Shown here: positions 49,909 to 57,762 of the stretch, piece by piece
Position numbering within the stretch: the first letter of the stretch is position 1
How the letters are laid out: every line of letters begins with the position of its first letter
NCBI RefSeq assembly: GCF_023715105.1
Contig: NZ_JAMBNO010000010.1
Coordinates: forward strand, 62,001 to 126,000
Source of the DNA: Hydrogenophaga intermedia
GTDB taxonomy: Bacteria > Pseudomonadota > Gammaproteobacteria > Burkholderiales > Burkholderiaceae_C
Direction: 5' to 3'
Length of the DNA: 64,000 bases
Notes under the pieces: generated by a model
The model's input: the letters and a program-made list of their open reading frames with translations, nothing else
Database searches by the model: none
What the model was told of the DNA's origin: nothing
Translations under genes and position numbers: made by a program

Positions 49909-51432
49909 ATGAGACGGCTCGATCCCACGCGACTGGAGGCCCTGCACGACGTCGGCGCAACGCGCGCCATCGAGCAGGCGATGGCCGCCCCGCTGCCGCC
50001 CCACACCCTGATGGCGCACGCCGGAGAGTCCGTCGCGCGCCTGGCAAGGGCACTCCACCCGCACGCGCGATGCATCTGGGTGGCTTGCGGTCCCGGCAAC
50101 AACGGCGGCGACGGCCTGGTGGCGGCTGTTCATCTGCGCGAATGGATGCTCGCCCGCGGCGGCACGCTGGTGGTTACGCTGGATGCCGAACCCTCACGCA
50201 TGCCCGCCGATGCGGCCTGGGCGCTGGCGCTCGCTCAAGCGGCCGGCGTGCCAGTGGCGCCCGAGCCACCGCCCGATGCGGACCTGGTGGTCGACGCGCT
50301 GCTCGGCCTGGGTGCACGCGCCGACCCCGATGGCCCGCTGACGCCACGGCTGCGGGCGGTGTTGAACCACCCCGCCCCGGTGCTCGCCGTCGACTTGCCC
50401 AGTGGCCTCGACGCCGACAGTGGCCAGCATGCACTGGCCGATGCTCGCTCCGCGGCGCCCCGCGGGCCGCGCCACACCCTGAGTCTGCTCACGCTCAAGC
50501 CGGGCTTGTTCACGGCCCACGGACGCGACATGGCCGGCGAGGTGTGGTTCGATGACCTGCGGGCAGGTGACACGTCGGCCAGTGCCACCGCAACCTGGGG
50601 CGGCTTCGGGGCGCAACCTGACGTGAAACGGCTCGACCCGCACGCCGGCCACAAGGGGTGCTACGGCGACGTGGGCGTCCTCGGCGGACAGCTACCCGGC
50701 ACGCAGGGCATTGCCATGGCTGGCGCCGCGGTGCTGGCTGCCCGCGCTGCGCTGCACGCCGGTGCGGGGCGCGTGTTTGTGGCCCTGGTGGGCGACGACC
50801 CGGTTCCCCCCCTGGATCCGATGCAACCCGAGCTGATGTTTCGCTCGCCCGCGCGGCTGCAACAAGCCCTGTCGGATCAGCCGCTCACCGTGGTGGCGGG
50901 CTGCGGCGGTGGCGATGCGGTGCGAACCTGGTTGCCGCGCTGCCTGGACCACGCACAACGCCTGGTGCTCGATGCGGATGCGCTCAACGCCGTGGCGCAG
51001 GACACCGGGCTGCAATCCCTGCTCGACGCCCGCGCCGCGCGCGGGTCCATCACGGTGCTCACGCCACACCCGCTGGAGGCGGCCCGTCTGCTGGGTTCCA
51101 GCACCGCCGACGTGATGGCCGACCGCCTGGGCCAGGCGCAAGCGCTGGCGCAGCGCCATCGCGCCATCGTGGTGCTCAAGGGTTCGGGCACCGTGGTGGC
51201 AGCCCCGGGCCGGCTGCCCTGGATCAACGCCAGCGGCAATGCGCGACTGGCCTCGGCCGGCACCGGTGACGTGCTGGCGGGCCTGATCGGCGCGGCATTG
51301 GCCCGCGGCGAGCGTGACCCCTGGACCGCCACGTGCGCTGCCGTTGCCCATCATGGCTGCCTGGCGGACGCCTGGCCTGCCAACCAGGCACTCACCGCAG
51401 ACGCGCTGGCGCGTGCGGCACGGCCGTTCTGA
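49909..51432 (+). CDS. nnr: Bifunctional NAD(P)HX epimerase / dehydratase
   Basis: A 507-residue metabolite-repair enzyme. It converts damaged hydrated NAD(P)H back to NAD(P)H. The N-terminal YjeF_N epimerase half (about 1-215) has GPGNNGGDGLVAA and VDLPSGLDADSG. The C-terminal carbohydrate-kinase-like dehydratase half (about 240-507) has HKGCYGDVGVLGG, the catalytic Asp in LTPHPLEAARLLG, and GTGDVLAGLIGA. It follows the DadA-like gene by 25 bases and may be cotranscribed. Confidence 0.95.
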   Translation: MRRLDPTRLEALHDVGATRAIEQAMAAPLPPHTLMAHAGESVARLARALHPHARCIWVACGPGNNGGDGLVAAVHLREWMLARGGTLVVTLDAEPSRMPADAAWALALAQAAGVPVAPEPPPDADLVVDALLGLGARADPDGPLTPRLRAVLNHPAPVLAVDLPSGLDADSGQHALADARSAAPRGPRHTLSLLTLKPGLFTAHGRDMAGEVWFDDLRAGDTSASATATWGGFGAQPDVKRLDPHAGHKGCYGDVGVLGGQLPGTQGIAMAGAAVLAARAALHAGAGRVFVALVGDDPVPPLDPMQPELMFRSPARLQQALSDQPLTVVAGCGGGDAVRTWLPRCLDHAQRLVLDADALNAVAQDTGLQSLLDARAARGSITVLTPHPLEAARLLGSSTADVMADRLGQAQALAQRHRAIVVLKGSGTVVAAPGRLPWINASGNARLASAGTGDVLAGLIGAALARGERDPWTATCAAVAHHGCLADAWPANQALTADALARAARPF

Positions 51433-51462
51433 ACGGCCGGCTGGCCCGGCTTGCGACCGGCC

Positions 51463-51993
51463 TCAGCCCAGCAGCATCAGGCCGATCTGCAGCAGCACGA
51501 TCACGATCAGGACCGACAGGTCGATCCCACCCACCAGCGGCACCACGCGGCGCACCGGCGCCACGATCGGTCCGCACAAGCGGTCCACCAGCCCCATGGC
51601 CGGCGCCCGCGGGTTCACCCATGACAGCACCGCGTAGACGATCAACAGCAGCATCAGGCCCTGCAGCAGCGTGCGCAGCAGAAAGCGCAAGGCCAACGGC
51701 ACCCAAGCCGCTCCCGACCACTCGCCGCCAGTGGCAATCAGCAACCACACCGCGGCGTGCAGGGCCGCCAGCAACACCGCGGCCACCAGGCTGGCGCCGT
51801 CGATTCGCCCCTTGCCGATGGCGGCGGGCAGCACGCGACGCAAGGGCTGCACCAGCCAGTCCGTCACCGCCATCGCGAAGTAACCCGGCTGCGGCTGCAT
51901 GGGCACGCGCAAGTGGTTCATCCAGGCACGCAGCAGCGCCGCGCCGACGAGGATGAAGAACAGGATATCGAGCAGGAAGAGCAGGATGCGCAT
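51463..51993 (-). CDS. YggT-family membrane protein
   Basis: A 176-residue inner-membrane protein with two tandem YggT units. Each has a hydrophobic helix pair: FLLDILFFILVGAALLRAW with VTDWLVQPLRRVLP, and LMLLLIVYAVLSWVN with LCGPIVAPVRRVVP. The C-terminus is a further hydrophobic stretch (LSVLIVIVLLQIGLMLL). I start at ATG 51993 (MRILLFLLD). It ends tail-to-tail with nnr and lies downstream of the C26 amidase. The exact role is unknown; relatives are linked to osmotic tolerance or cell-surface assembly. Confidence 0.88.
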   Translation of the reverse strand: MRILLFLLDILFFILVGAALLRAWMNHLRVPMQPQPGYFAMAVTDWLVQPLRRVLPAAIGKGRIDGASLVAAVLLAALHAAVWLLIATGGEWSGAAWVPLALRFLLRTLLQGLMLLLIVYAVLSWVNPRAPAMGLVDRLCGPIVAPVRRVVPLVGGIDLSVLIVIVLLQIGLMLLG

Positions 51994-52004
51994 GGCCGCG
52001 GAGT

Positions 52005-52898
52005 TTAGGCCGAGAGCAGCAGCGGCGCACTCGGGGCGCGCGGGTCGAGCTCCAGACCGGCATCGAAGCGGCGCATGGCCTCGGTGCGCGAGGCGCGCAG
52101 GAAGTCCAGCATGATGGGCGAGCTGTCCGCCAGGGCCTGTCGGCCGTGGTGGAACTCCGGGTGCCATTGCACGCCACGCGCGTAGGCCTCGCCCGGGCAG
52201 CGAAAGGCTTCCACAAGGCCGTCGAGCGTGGACACGGCCTCCACCTCGATACCCTTGCCGAGTTCGGCCACCGCCTGGTGGTGGATGCTGGTCACGCGCA
52301 GCTGCGTGGCCTTGGGATAGAGCTCGGCCAGCGGCGTGCCCTGGATGAAGGTCACATCGTGCTCGAACTGGTCGTAGAGCTCGACGTCGATGTGCTCGTG
52401 CGCGTTCGGACACTGCGTGGCAATGTCCTGGTACAGCGAACCGCCGAAGGCCACGTTGAGGAGCTGAGCGCCGCGGCACACGCCCAGCACCGGCTTCTTC
52501 TGTGCCAGAAAACTGCGCAGCAGCGCCAGCTCGTAGCGATCACGCACGACGTCACCGCGCCATTCGTCTTTCAGCGGCTTCTGGCCGTAGGTCTCCGGCG
52601 CCACATCGGCCCCGCCCTGCAGCACCAGGGCGTCGAGCTCCTGCACCACGTGTTCCACCTTCAGGTGGCGGGCAGCATGGCGGCTGTCGTGTGTCACCGC
52701 GGGCACCATGAAGGCCACCGCGCCGTGCGCCATGATCCAGTGCGCCAGCGACGACTCGATGTACTGCAGGTTCTTGTTGCGAAAGCCCAGTTCGGGTGGC
52801 ACGTGATGCATCAGGCGTGCGGACACGCCAATGCGCAGCGGCCGCTCACGGGCCACCGGTTTGGCGCGGGGCTTGGCGGGCGCTTTGGTGGCCGTCAT
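52005..52898 (-). CDS. Class I glutamine amidotransferase-like (peptidase C26) hydrolase
   Basis: A 297-residue cytosolic hydrolase of the gamma-glutamyl-gamma-aminobutyrate hydrolase (PuuD) type. Nucleophile Cys lies in LGVCRGAQLLNVAFGG, and catalytic His and Glu in VQWHPEFHHG. A basic 20-residue N-terminal extension (Lys/Arg/Ala/Pro) precedes the domain. ATG 52898 overlaps the rnr stop by ATGA. No polyamine genes are nearby, so the substrate is not assured. Confidence 0.88.
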   Translation of the reverse strand: MTATKAPAKPRAKPVARERPLRIGVSARLMHHVPPELGFRNKNLQYIESSLAHWIMAHGAVAFMVPAVTHDSRHAARHLKVEHVVQELDALVLQGGADVAPETYGQKPLKDEWRGDVVRDRYELALLRSFLAQKKPVLGVCRGAQLLNVAFGGSLYQDIATQCPNAHEHIDVELYDQFEHDVTFIQGTPLAELYPKATQLRVTSIHHQAVAELGKGIEVEAVSTLDGLVEAFRCPGEAYARGVQWHPEFHHGRQALADSSPIMLDFLRASRTEAMRRFDAGLELDPRAPSAPLLLSA

Positions 52899-55159
52899 CC
52901 GCGACGGCCTCCCCGCTTGTTGGGCTTGGGACCTGCAGCGCGCGGCTTGCCCGAGCCTTTCTTGCCCGCCGCCTTGCGCACCGCCGATTTCAGATCGGGG
53001 ATGCTGGCGGCCACGCCGCTGGTGGCGTGTGTGGGCCGCTTGCCCTTGCGCGCCGCAGGTGCCTCGTCGCGAGTGGTGGTACCGGTCTTGTCGCGCATGG
53101 CGCGCAGCACCACGTCATCGTTGCCGGTGACGAGCCGGAAATCGATGCGCCTGCCGTCGAGATCGACCCGGCTCACCTGCACCTGTACCCGCGAACCCAG
53201 GGCGTAGCGGATCCCGGTGCGCTCCCCACGCAACTCCTGACGCGCTTCGTCGAAGCGGAAGTACTCGCCGCCGAGCTCGGTGATGTGCACCAGGCCTTCG
53301 ACGTACATCGCATCCAGCGTGACGAAGATGCCGAAACTCGTGACCGCCGTGACGATGCCGCTGAACTCCTCGCCCAGGTGTTCGCGCATGTACTTGCACT
53401 TGAGCCAGGCCTCGACATCGCGGCTGGCCTCGTCGGCACGGCGTTCGTTGGCGCTGCAGTGCAGCCCTGCCGCCTGCCAGGCCAGGGTGTCCGCCGTGGG
53501 CTTGCGCACCGGCTGGGTCGGCGCCTTCACGCGTGAAGCGAGCCGCTTGCTCAGCTTGGCATGGGCCTCGCCCGGCGTGGGTAGCGTCGGCAACTGGTAC
53601 TTCTGCTTGTGCAGGATGGCCTTGATCACGCGGTGCACCAGCAGATCCGGGTAGCGACGGATCGGGCTGGTGAAGTGCGTGTAAGCCTCGAAAGCGAGAC
53701 CGAAGTGCCCGCTGTTGATCGGCGTGTAGATGGCCTGCTGCATCGAGCGCAGCAGCATGGTGTGGATCTGCTGCGAATCGGGCCGGTCTTTCGTGGCATC
53801 GGCGATCTGCTGGAACTCCGACGGCTTGGGGTCGTCGCTGATCGACAGGCCGACCCCCACCGCCTTGAGGTAGTTGCGCAGCAACTCCTGCTTCTCGGGC
53901 GTCGGGCCTTCGTGCACACGAAACAGGCCCGGGTGCTTGCTCATTGCAATGAATTCAGCCGAGCACACGTTGGCGGCCAGCATGGCCTCCTCAATCAGCT
54001 TGTGCGCATCGTTGCGCGTGCGCGGAACGATCTTCTCGATGCGACCGGATTCGTCGCAGACGATCTGCGTCTCCACGGTCTCGAAATCGACCGCACCGCG
54101 CTGGTTGCGCGCGGCCAGCAGCGCGCGGTACACGTCATGCAGATTGAGCAGGTACGGCACCAGTGCCTTGCGGTTCTGCGCCTCGGGCCCGCGGGTGTTC
54201 TGCAGGATGGCCGCCACCTCGTTGTAGGTGAATCGCGCGTGGCTGAACATCACGCCGGGGTAGAACTGATAGGCGTGGATCTCGCCCTTGGCGGTGATGA
54301 GCATGTCGCAGACCATGCACAGCCGCTCCACACCCGGGTTGAGGGAGCACAGACCATTGGAGAGTTTCTCCGGCAGCATGGGGATCACGCGGCGCGGGAA
54401 GTACACCGACGTTGCGCGGTCGTAAGCGTCCACGTCGATGGCGGTGCCGGTCTGCACGTAGTGGCTCACGTCGGCGATCGCCACCAGCAACCGCCAGCCT
54501 TTGGCCTTGCCCACGCGGGCAGGTTCGCAATACACGGCGTCGTCGAAATCGCGCGCATCCTCCCCGTCGATGGTGACCAGGGGAACATCGCGCAGATCGA
54601 CACGGTGCCGCAGATCGCTCGCACGCACGTGATCGGGCAGCGCACGCGCCTGGGCCAGGGCAGCCTCGGAGAACTCGTGCGGCACGCCGTACTTGCGCAC
54701 CGCGATCTCGATTTCCATGCCGGGGTCGTCGATCTCACCCAGCACTTCCTTCACCCGACCCACGGGTTGCCCGTAGAGCGCGGGCGGCTCGGTCAATTCG
54801 ACCACCACCACCTGACCCGGCTTGGCCGAGCCGGTGGCCCCTTTGGGGATCAGCACATCCTGGCCGTAGCGCTTGTCTTCGGGCGCGACGAGCCACACAC
54901 CGCTTTCCTGCAGCAGGCGCCCGATGATGGGCGCGTCCGAGCGCTCGATGATTTCGGTGACACGGCCTTCGGGGCGGCCCTTGCGGTCCAGGCGCACGAT
55001 GCGCGCTTTCACCCGGTCCTTGTGCAGCACCGCGCGCATTTCGTTGGACGGGAGGTAGATGTCGGGCTGTCCGTCGTCGCGGACCACGAATCCATGGCCA
55101 TCGCGATGGCCCGAGACCACACCTTCGAATTCGGCCAACAGGCTGTTTTTATCGTTCAC
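52895..55159 (-). CDS. rnr: Ribonuclease R
   Basis: A 754-residue processive 3' to 5' exoribonuclease for structured RNA. Cold-shock OB domains at about 15-160 (GHRDGHGFVVRDDGQPDIYLP) precede the RNB catalytic domain with Asp cluster IDGEDARDFDDAVY. A C-terminal S1 domain (GIVTAVTSFGIFVTLD) and a basic Lys/Arg/Gly/Pro tail follow. It starts with GTG 55159 and shares only 33 bases with the divergent tRNA-Leu gene, so promoter elements of the tRNA probably lie in the first rnr codons. Confidence 0.96.
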   Translation of the reverse strand: MNDKNSLLAEFEGVVSGHRDGHGFVVRDDGQPDIYLPSNEMRAVLHKDRVKARIVRLDRKGRPEGRVTEIIERSDAPIIGRLLQESGVWLVAPEDKRYGQDVLIPKGATGSAKPGQVVVVELTEPPALYGQPVGRVKEVLGEIDDPGMEIEIAVRKYGVPHEFSEAALAQARALPDHVRASDLRHRVDLRDVPLVTIDGEDARDFDDAVYCEPARVGKAKGWRLLVAIADVSHYVQTGTAIDVDAYDRATSVYFPRRVIPMLPEKLSNGLCSLNPGVERLCMVCDMLITAKGEIHAYQFYPGVMFSHARFTYNEVAAILQNTRGPEAQNRKALVPYLLNLHDVYRALLAARNQRGAVDFETVETQIVCDESGRIEKIVPRTRNDAHKLIEEAMLAANVCSAEFIAMSKHPGLFRVHEGPTPEKQELLRNYLKAVGVGLSISDDPKPSEFQQIADATKDRPDSQQIHTMLLRSMQQAIYTPINSGHFGLAFEAYTHFTSPIRRYPDLLVHRVIKAILHKQKYQLPTLPTPGEAHAKLSKRLASRVKAPTQPVRKPTADTLAWQAAGLHCSANERRADEASRDVEAWLKCKYMREHLGEEFSGIVTAVTSFGIFVTLDAMYVEGLVHITELGGEYFRFDEARQELRGERTGIRYALGSRVQVQVSRVDLDGRRIDFRLVTGNDDVVLRAMRDKTGTTTRDEAPAARKGKRPTHATSGVAASIPDLKSAVRKAAGKKGSGKPRAAGPKPNKRGGRRG

Positions 55160-55170
55160 TGTTTCTCTGC

Positions 55171-55176
55171 TATACT
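55171..55176 (+). promoter_or_regulatory. Extended -10 box of tRNA-Leu
   Basis: TATACT preceded by TGC, giving an extended -10, 16 bases before the tRNA. The following bases are GC-rich (GCTGG), as in stringently controlled promoters. No clear -35. Confidence 0.55.
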
Positions 55177-55192
55177 GCTGGTTTCCTGAGAT

Positions 55193-55277
<85 letters not shown>

Positions 55278-55284
55278 ATCATAT

Positions 55285-55320
55285 AAGGGCTTGCACGCTG
55301 AACAGCTGCAAGCCCTTTTC
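55285..55320 (+). terminator. Intrinsic terminator of tRNA-Leu
   Basis: AAGGGCTTGCA and TGCAAGCCCTT form an 11-bp stem extended by GCTG/CAGC around AA, then TTTTC. It lies eight bases after the CCA end. Confidence 0.9.
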
Positions 55321-55360
55321 ATTTGCGCGCGTGGCAAGCGCACGCTCGAACTGACGACGC

Positions 55361-56755
55361 TCAGACCGGCACCGCCACGAGGTCGTGGCCATCGGTGTCG
55401 ACGATGCGGGCGCGCGTGAACTCCCCCACCTTGAGCGTCTTGCTGATTTTCTCGGGCGGCAACAAGCGCACCACACCATCGATCTCTGGCGCATCGGCAT
55501 AGCTGCGGCCCACACCGCCTTTCTTGCCCATGCCCGGGGCGCTGTCCACGAGCACCTGCATGTTGGCACCGATGCGTGAGCGCAGCTTTTCTGCCGAGAC
55601 CTGTTCGGCCACCGCCATGAAGCGGGCCCGGCGCTCCTCGCGCAGCGCATCGGGCACGGGATCGGCCAACGCATTGGCCGCCGCACCGTCCACCGGCGAA
55701 TAGGCAAAGCAACCTGCACGGTCGATACGCGCCTCGCGCACGAAATCGATCAGGTGCTCGAACTCGGCCTCGGTCTCGCCAGGGAAACCGGCGATGAAGG
55801 TGCTGCGCACAACGATCTGCGGGCAGATCTCGCGCCAGCGCGCAATGCGCTCGAGGTTGCGCTCGCCACTGGCCGGGCGTTTCATGCGCTTGAGCACGTC
55901 CGGGTGGCTGTGTTGCAGCGGCACATCCAGGTACGGCAGCACCAGGCCCTCGGCCATGAGCGGCACGATCTCATCCACATGTGGGTAGGGATAGACGTAA
56001 TGCAAGCGTACCCAGGCACCGAAAGGCTGCGCCAGCTCGCCCAGGCTGCGCACGAGGTCGAACAAGCGCGTCTTGACGGGCTTGCCGTCCCAGAAGCCGG
56101 TGCGGTACTTCACGTCCACGCCGTAGGCCGAGGTGTCCTGGCTCACGACCAGCAACTCCTTCACACCAGCCTCGAAAAGCTTGCGGGCTTCGGTCAGCAC
56201 GTCACCGATCGGGCGGCTCACCAGATCGCCGCGCATGGAGGGGATGATGCAGAAGGTGCAGCGATGGTTGCAGCCTTCGCTGATCTTGAGGTACGCGTAG
56301 TGCCGCGGGGTGAGCTTGATGCCCTGCGGCGGCACCAGATCCACGAAGGGATCGTGGGGTTTGGGCAGGTGCTGGTGCACCGCTTCCATGACCTCGTGCG
56401 TGGCGTGCGGGCCGGTGACGGCCAGCACGCTGGGGTGCATTTCGCGCACCAGGTTGCCACCGCCCTCGCCTTCTCGCGCACCCAGGCAACCTGTGACGAT
56501 GACCTTGCCGTTCTCGGCCAGCGCCTCGCCAATCGCATCGAGGCTCTCCTTGACGGCGTCATCGATGAAGCCACAGGTGTTGACGATCACCAGATCGGCG
56601 CCCGCAAACGACTTGGATGTCTCGTAGCCCTCGGCGCTGAGTTGCGTGAGGATGAGTTCGGAATCCGTCAGGGCCTTGGGGCAGCCCAGGCTGACGAAGC
56701 CCACCCTCGGCGCGGCAGCGCTCGGGGTGGCGGGATGGACGGTGGTGTCTGACAT
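55361..56755 (-). CDS. rimO: Ribosomal protein S12 methylthiotransferase RimO
   Basis: A 464-residue radical-SAM enzyme that methylthiolates a conserved Asp of S12. The N-terminal cluster-binding domain has cysteines in [29 protein letters not shown] and [10 protein letters not shown]. The radical-SAM CxxxCxxC reads [10 protein letters not shown]-terminal TRAM domain follows ([22 protein letters not shown], then LVAVPV). ATG 56755. Normal length; monocistronic or with phaR, 43 bases upstream. Confidence 0.96.
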   Translation of the reverse strand: MSDTTVHPATPSAAAPRVGFVSLGCPKALTDSELILTQLSAEGYETSKSFAGADLVIVNTCGFIDDAVKESLDAIGEALAENGKVIVTGCLGAREGEGGGNLVREMHPSVLAVTGPHATHEVMEAVHQHLPKPHDPFVDLVPPQGIKLTPRHYAYLKISEGCNHRCTFCIIPSMRGDLVSRPIGDVLTEARKLFEAGVKELLVVSQDTSAYGVDVKYRTGFWDGKPVKTRLFDLVRSLGELAQPFGAWVRLHYVYPYPHVDEIVPLMAEGLVLPYLDVPLQHSHPDVLKRMKRPASGERNLERIARWREICPQIVVRSTFIAGFPGETEAEFEHLIDFVREARIDRAGCFAYSPVDGAAANALADPVPDALREERRARFMAVAEQVSAEKLRSRIGANMQVLVDSAPGMGKKGGVGRSYADAPEIDGVVRLLPPEKISKTLKVGEFTRARIVDTDGHDLVAVPV

Positions 56756-56798
56756 GTGGGCCCGATTGTCTCAGACCCGGCCCGACGGGGCGAAAGCG

Positions 56799-57341
56799 TC
56801 AGCGCTTGAGGCCGAGCGCCGCCAGCATCTGCTCGCTGTTCTTCTGCATCTGCTCCTGCATCTGCGTGAACGCGGTGCGGGACTGCTCCAGGTACGTGCC
56901 CATCATTCCCTGCATCATGGGCGACTGCATGTTCATGAACTGCTGCCAGGCCTCCGGGTTGATGGCACCGCCGCTTTGTTCGGCCATCTTGTGCTGCAGG
57001 TCCATGAAGATCTGGATGTTCTTCTCCAGGTAGGCACCCATGAAGCCCTGCATCGAGTGCCCGTAGAAGCGGATGATGTTGGCCAGCACCTGCTCGGTGA
57101 AGATGGGCGCTCCGGCAGACTCTTCCTCGAGGATGATCTGCAGCAGGATGCTGCGGGTGAGGTCCTCGTTGGTCTTGGCATCGCGCACCACGAAGGGCTC
57201 GCTGTCCATCACGAGCGCCTTCACCTCGGCCAGCGTGATGTACGAGGACGTGTCGGTGTCGTAGAGCCTGCGGTTGGGGTACTTCTTGATCACGCGCACG
57301 CCGCGCGCTCCCCCCGGTTCGGTCTTGGTTTTGGTGGCCAT
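56799..57341 (-). CDS. phaR: Polyhydroxyalkanoate synthesis repressor PhaR
   Basis: A 180-residue DNA- and granule-binding regulator of PHB metabolism. The N-terminal PHB_acc_N DNA-binding domain reads VIKKYPNRRLYDTDTSSYIT with ITLAEVKALVM. Two PHB_acc segments follow (RFYGHSMQGFMGAYLEKNI, MQGMMGTYLEQSR). The C-terminus is Met/Gln-rich (MQEQMQKNSEQM). Phasin and synthase genes are not in the window, but 3-hydroxybutyrate dehydrogenase lies 3.7 kb away. Confidence 0.95.
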   Translation of the reverse strand: MATKTKTEPGGARGVRVIKKYPNRRLYDTDTSSYITLAEVKALVMDSEPFVVRDAKTNEDLTRSILLQIILEEESAGAPIFTEQVLANIIRFYGHSMQGFMGAYLEKNIQIFMDLQHKMAEQSGGAINPEAWQQFMNMQSPMMQGMMGTYLEQSRTAFTQMQEQMQKNSEQMLAALGLKR

Positions 57342-57405
57342 CCGCGCATTCTAGGAACGCACCGCGAACCCGCCGGGCATGGTTTTCCCTGTGCGGTGCA
57401 ACAAA

Positions 57406-57427
57406 CAAAAACCCCCGCAGGCCGGGG
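57406..57427 (-). terminator. Minus-strand hairpin with U-run
   Basis: On the minus strand CCCCG and CGGGG enclose GCCTG, followed by GUUUUUGUUUG. It could end transcripts that pass the tRNA-Val terminator before they reach phaR. It forms the left arm of the inverted repeat block described for 57409-57637. Confidence 0.55.
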
Positions 57428-57497
57428 CTAGCCGTTCCATAAAGGAGTTGCTAAGCGAACAGACTAGGCGGAAATCTTCAGCTGATTCAAGCACTTA

Positions 57498-57522
57498 GCG
57501 CCGGACTTGTCCGGCGCTTTTT
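57498..57522 (+). terminator. Plus-strand intrinsic terminator without an obvious gene
   Basis: GCGCCGGAC and GTCCGGCGC form a 9-bp stem around TT, followed by TTTTTC on the plus strand. No plus-strand gene precedes it, so a small RNA starting in about 57400-57450 is a possible client. Confidence 0.6.
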
Positions 57523-57566
57523 CTTGGTCAGCAGTGGGCTCTCTAAGTCGTTGTCCTGCAATGAAA

Positions 57567-57588
57567 AACGACCACCGAAGTGGTCGTT
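57567..57588 (-). terminator. Intrinsic terminator of tRNA-Val
   Basis: On the minus strand AACGACCAC and GTGGTCGTT enclose a UUCG tetraloop, followed by UUUCAUU. It lies about 55 bases after the tRNA-Val CCA end. Confidence 0.85.
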
Positions 57589-57642
57589 ATCAACCCCTTA
57601 ACCGAACGGCTAGCAGGCCGGGGACCTGCGGGGGTTTGCATC

Positions 57643-57719
57643 TGGTAGGCGCGATTGGACTCGAACCAACGACCCCCACCATGTCAAGGTGGTGCTCTAA
57701 CCAGCTGAGCTACGCGCCT
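57643..57719 (-). tRNA. tRNA-Val (anticodon GAC)
   Basis: A 77-base tRNA with encoded CCA. Acceptor AGGCGCG pairs fully with CGCGCCU. D-arm is GCUCAGCUGGUUAGAGC. Anticodon stem CCACC/GGUGG encloses UUGACAU with anticodon GAC. The T-arm contains GGUUCGAGUCC. It lies 43 bases after relA on the same strand. Confidence 0.97.
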
Positions 57720-57740
57720 TCGATCGATTCGAAGCCTCGC

Positions 57741-57746
57741 AGTATA
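57741..57746 (-). promoter_or_regulatory. Extended -10 box of tRNA-Val
   Basis: Minus-strand TATACT preceded by TGC and followed by GC-rich GCGAGG, 21 bases before the tRNA. It is almost identical to the tRNA-Leu box (shared TGCTATACTGC). No good -35. Confidence 0.5.
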
Positions 57747-57762
57747 GCAGCAGTCAAGGCCC

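Larger units (their letters stand above)
57409..57637. repeat. Inverted-repeat block with internal hairpins between phaR and tRNA-Val
   Basis: The left arm (57409-57437) and right arm (57604-57637) are inverted copies. AAACCCCCGCAGG at one end matches CCTGCGGGGGTTT at the other, and CTAGCCGTTC matches GAACGGCTAG, with different bases between. About 165 bases lie inside, including two further perfect hairpins. No protein frame with a ribosome-binding site is seen. It could be a MITE-like relic, a duplicated terminator, or a structured RNA. Confidence 0.55.

Noticed and set aside
57343-57353. Consensus-like -10 (TAGAAT) just upstream of phaR
   Set aside because: It would place the start site on the ATG and has no -35 partner; likely chance.
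57409-57637. Insertion sequence
   Set aside because: There are inverted arms but no transposase frame and no evident target-site duplication, so I kept it only as a repeat or RNA candidate.
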